15,584 nucleotides of DNA from NCBI GenBank assembly GCA_003222235.1, contig QHVD01000284.1, forward strand, positions 1-15,584, read 5' to 3'. Origin of the DNA: Gemmatimonadota bacterium (GTDB lineage: Bacteria; Gemmatimonadota; Gemmatimonadetes; Gemmatimonadales; GWC2-71-9). The notes under the pieces are model-generated. The model saw only the letters and a list, made by a program, of their open reading frames with translations. It made no database searches and was not told the DNA's origin. This document shows positions 14,302 to 15,584 of the stretch, one piece after another. Both the position numbers and the translations under genes were made by a program. Numbering within the stretch: position 1 is the stretch's first letter; every line of letters begins with the position of its first letter.

Positions 14302-15374
14302 CGCGCGGCCACGCGCTCCTTTGCCCCCGAGGGCTTCGATCCCGCCGGGCGGGCGGAGGCGGCGGCCTTCCCCTCCTCGGACCACGGCATCATGGCGCGG
14401 AGCTTCGCCCCGACACGCTCGATCAGGTGGTCGTTCTGCTCCTGGCGCATCCGCTGGAAGTTCGGGCCGCCCTGCCTGCTCTCCGCGATCCACTCGCGGG
14501 CGAACGCGCCGCTCTGGATGTCGGCGAGGATGCGCTGCATCTCGGCCCGCACCGGCGCGGTGATCAGCCTGGGGCCGCGCGTGTAGTCGCCGTACTCCGC
14601 GGTGTCGCTGATCGAGTAGCGCATGAACTTCATCCCGCCGCGGTACATCAGGTCCACGATGAGCTTGAGCTCGTGCAGGCACTCGAAGTAGGCCAGCTCG
14701 GGCGAGTACCCGGCGTCCACCAGGGTCTCGAAGCCCGCCTTGATCAGCGACGTCACGCCGCCGCACAACACCACCTGCTCCCCGAACAGGTCGCTCTCGG
14801 TCTCTTCGCGGAACGTCGTGGGGATGACGCCCGCGCGGGTACAGCCGATCCCGGCGGCGTACGCGAGCGCGTTGGGCAGCGCCTCGCCGCTCGCGTCCTG
14901 CGCGACGGCGACCAGCGCGGGGACGCCCCGCCCCGCCTGGAACTCGCTCCGCACCAGGTGGCCCGGCGACTTGGGCGCGACCATGGAGACGTCCACGCCC
15001 GGCGGCGGCGCGATTTCCCCAAAGTGCACGTTGAAGCCGTGGGCGAACATGAGCGTCTTGCCCGGCTGGACCGCTCCGGCGACGCTCTCTTCGTAGACCG
15101 CCCGCGCGTGCTGGTCGGGAACGAGCATCATGACGACGTCCGCGGCGCGGGCGGCCTCGGCCACCGGCCGCACATCCAGCCCCTCGGCCGCGGCGCGCTG
15201 CCACGAGGCGCCGCCCGGCCGGAGGCCCACCACGACCGCGACGCCGCTCTCGCGCAGGTTCAGCGCGTGGGCGTGGCCCTGGCTCCCGTAGCCGATGATC
15301 GCGATGGTGCGACGGCGCAGACGCCCCGGATCGGCATCGGCGTCGTAGTAGACCAGTAGTTCGGATGCTGACAT
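14298..15374 (-). CDS. ilvC: Ketol-acid reductoisomerase, class I
   Basis: Converts acetolactate or acetohydroxybutyrate to the dihydroxy acids that IlvD then dehydrates. The Rossmann motif is IIGYGSQGHAHALNL (26-40). The cofactor-specificity loop is LRPGGASWQ (51-59): Arg52 and Ser57 are present, but the other usual Ser position is Gly55, so NADPH preference is likely but not certain. Substrate/metal region: AHGFNVHFG (111-119), ESDLFGEQ (193-200, Asp/Glu metal ligands), YFECLHELKLI (229-239) and SISDTAEYGD (254-263). Length is 358 aa, slightly longer than the usual ~330-340 because of an Ala/Lys-rich tail after PWSEEGK. ATG 15374 has AGGAAAG (15381-15387) 6 bp upstream. It lies 21 bp downstream of ilvN. 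Confidence 0.96.
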   Translation of the reverse strand: MSASELLVYYDADADPGRLRRRTIAIIGYGSQGHAHALNLRESGVAVVVGLRPGGASWQRAAAEGLDVRPVAEAARAADVVMMLVPDQHARAVYEESVAGAVQPGKTLMFAHGFNVHFGEIAPPPGVDVSMVAPKSPGHLVRSEFQAGRGVPALVAVAQDASGEALPNALAYAAGIGCTRAGVIPTTFREETESDLFGEQVVLCGGVTSLIKAGFETLVDAGYSPELAYFECLHELKLIVDLMYRGGMKFMRYSISDTAEYGDYTRGPRLITAPVRAEMQRILADIQSGAFAREWIAESRQGGPNFQRMRQEQNDHLIERVGAKLRAMMPWSEEGKAAASARPAGSKPSGAKERVAAR

Positions 15375-15395
15375 GAGTCGCTTTCCTGTGAAGGG

Positions 15396-15584
15396 TTAAG
15401 GAGCCGGGGTTGCGGCGCCCGCGTCGGCGGAGACGCGCGGGAGCGCCACCGACCCGCTGCGGGCGACTTCGAGAATCCCGAACCGCTCGAGCGCCCGGAT
15501 GAACGCCAGAACAAAAGAGCCGGTGCCGGCAACCTGGACTATGACCGCGTCCGGAGTCTCGTCGACGACCGTGGCCTTGAACAG
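15396..15584 (-). CDS. ilvN: Acetolactate synthase small subunit, C-terminal part
   Basis: Only the last 62 residues are in the window; the gene continues past the right edge on the minus strand. They read LFKATVVDETPDAVIVQVAG, then a stretch with ALERFGILEVARSGSVALPR, followed by a short unconserved Ala/Pro tail and TAA at 15396-15398. The ATVVD...VTGT-like strand and the FGILEVARSG-ALPR motif are typical of the C-terminal domain of IlvN/IlvH, the regulatory subunit that binds valine and activates the catalytic subunit. The position just upstream of ilvC, with 21 bp between, is the common ilvB-ilvN-ilvC order; ilvB would be expected beyond the edge. Confidence 0.9.
   Translation of the reverse strand: MFKATVVDETPDAVIVQVAGTGSFVLAFIRALERFGILEVARSGSVALPRVSADAGAATPAP

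Noticed and set aside
12922..14586. Long plus-strand ORF opposite leuC (about 550 aa)
   Set aside because: Shadow of the LeuC gene, whose Fe-S and substrate motifs are all present on the minus strand.

Overview
The window is a GC-rich bacterial chromosome segment carrying genes for cell-envelope work and for amino-acid biosynthesis. No rRNA, tRNA, phage genes, transposase gene or CRISPR array is visible. The very high GC content, GTG starts, GTGA/ATGA stop-start overlaps, a DUF5683-like exported protein and the thr and leu/ilv gene order would fit an uncultured soil-type bacterium. Gemmatimonadota is my best guess, but that is inference and was not tested by any search.

Layout. Bases 1-3050 are the disturbed part. 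The 5' end of a HEAT-like exported protein gene (minus) has no canonical start codon next to a tandem 23-bp repeat. That repeat also runs into the 3' end of a YbgC-type thioesterase gene (minus). A roughly 100-bp element with terminal inverted repeats fills the gap to an LpxH-like phosphoesterase gene (plus). The last ~60 codons of this lpxH-like gene, plus its 3' flank, are present again in inverted orientation (1751-1965). The second copy replaces the 3' end of murI (glutamate racemase, minus), which is therefore truncated. Upstream of murI, with a GTGA overlap, is a small exported DUF5683-like protein gene.

Bases 3254-10941 form the aspartate/threonine block. asd (minus) is divergent from thrB-thrA-thrC-ilvD (plus), a tightly packed operon with two stop-start overlaps. 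Together these cover aspartate to threonine (aspartokinase, ASA dehydrogenase, homoserine dehydrogenase, homoserine kinase, threonine synthase). ilvD, a branched-chain enzyme, is the last gene. The asd-thrB gap holds a plausible promoter and a terminator-like hairpin just before thrB, which suggests transcription attenuation.

Bases 11163-15584 are the minus-strand branched-chain operon ilvN(partial)-ilvC-leuC-leuD-leuB, converging on ilvD. With ilvD it supplies most of the valine/isoleucine/leucine pathway; ilvA, ilvB, leuA and a transaminase are not in the window.

Two copies of a 108-bp structured repeat (3080-3187 and 11011-11118) lie in opposite orientation, each 66-69 bp downstream of asd and of ilvD. 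Each is built from four 16-nt palindromes of the same 7-2-7 design plus a long stem. This repeat family, the inverted duplication that truncates murI, and the thrB leader are the most noteworthy non-routine features. The genes themselves are ordinary housekeeping enzymes.
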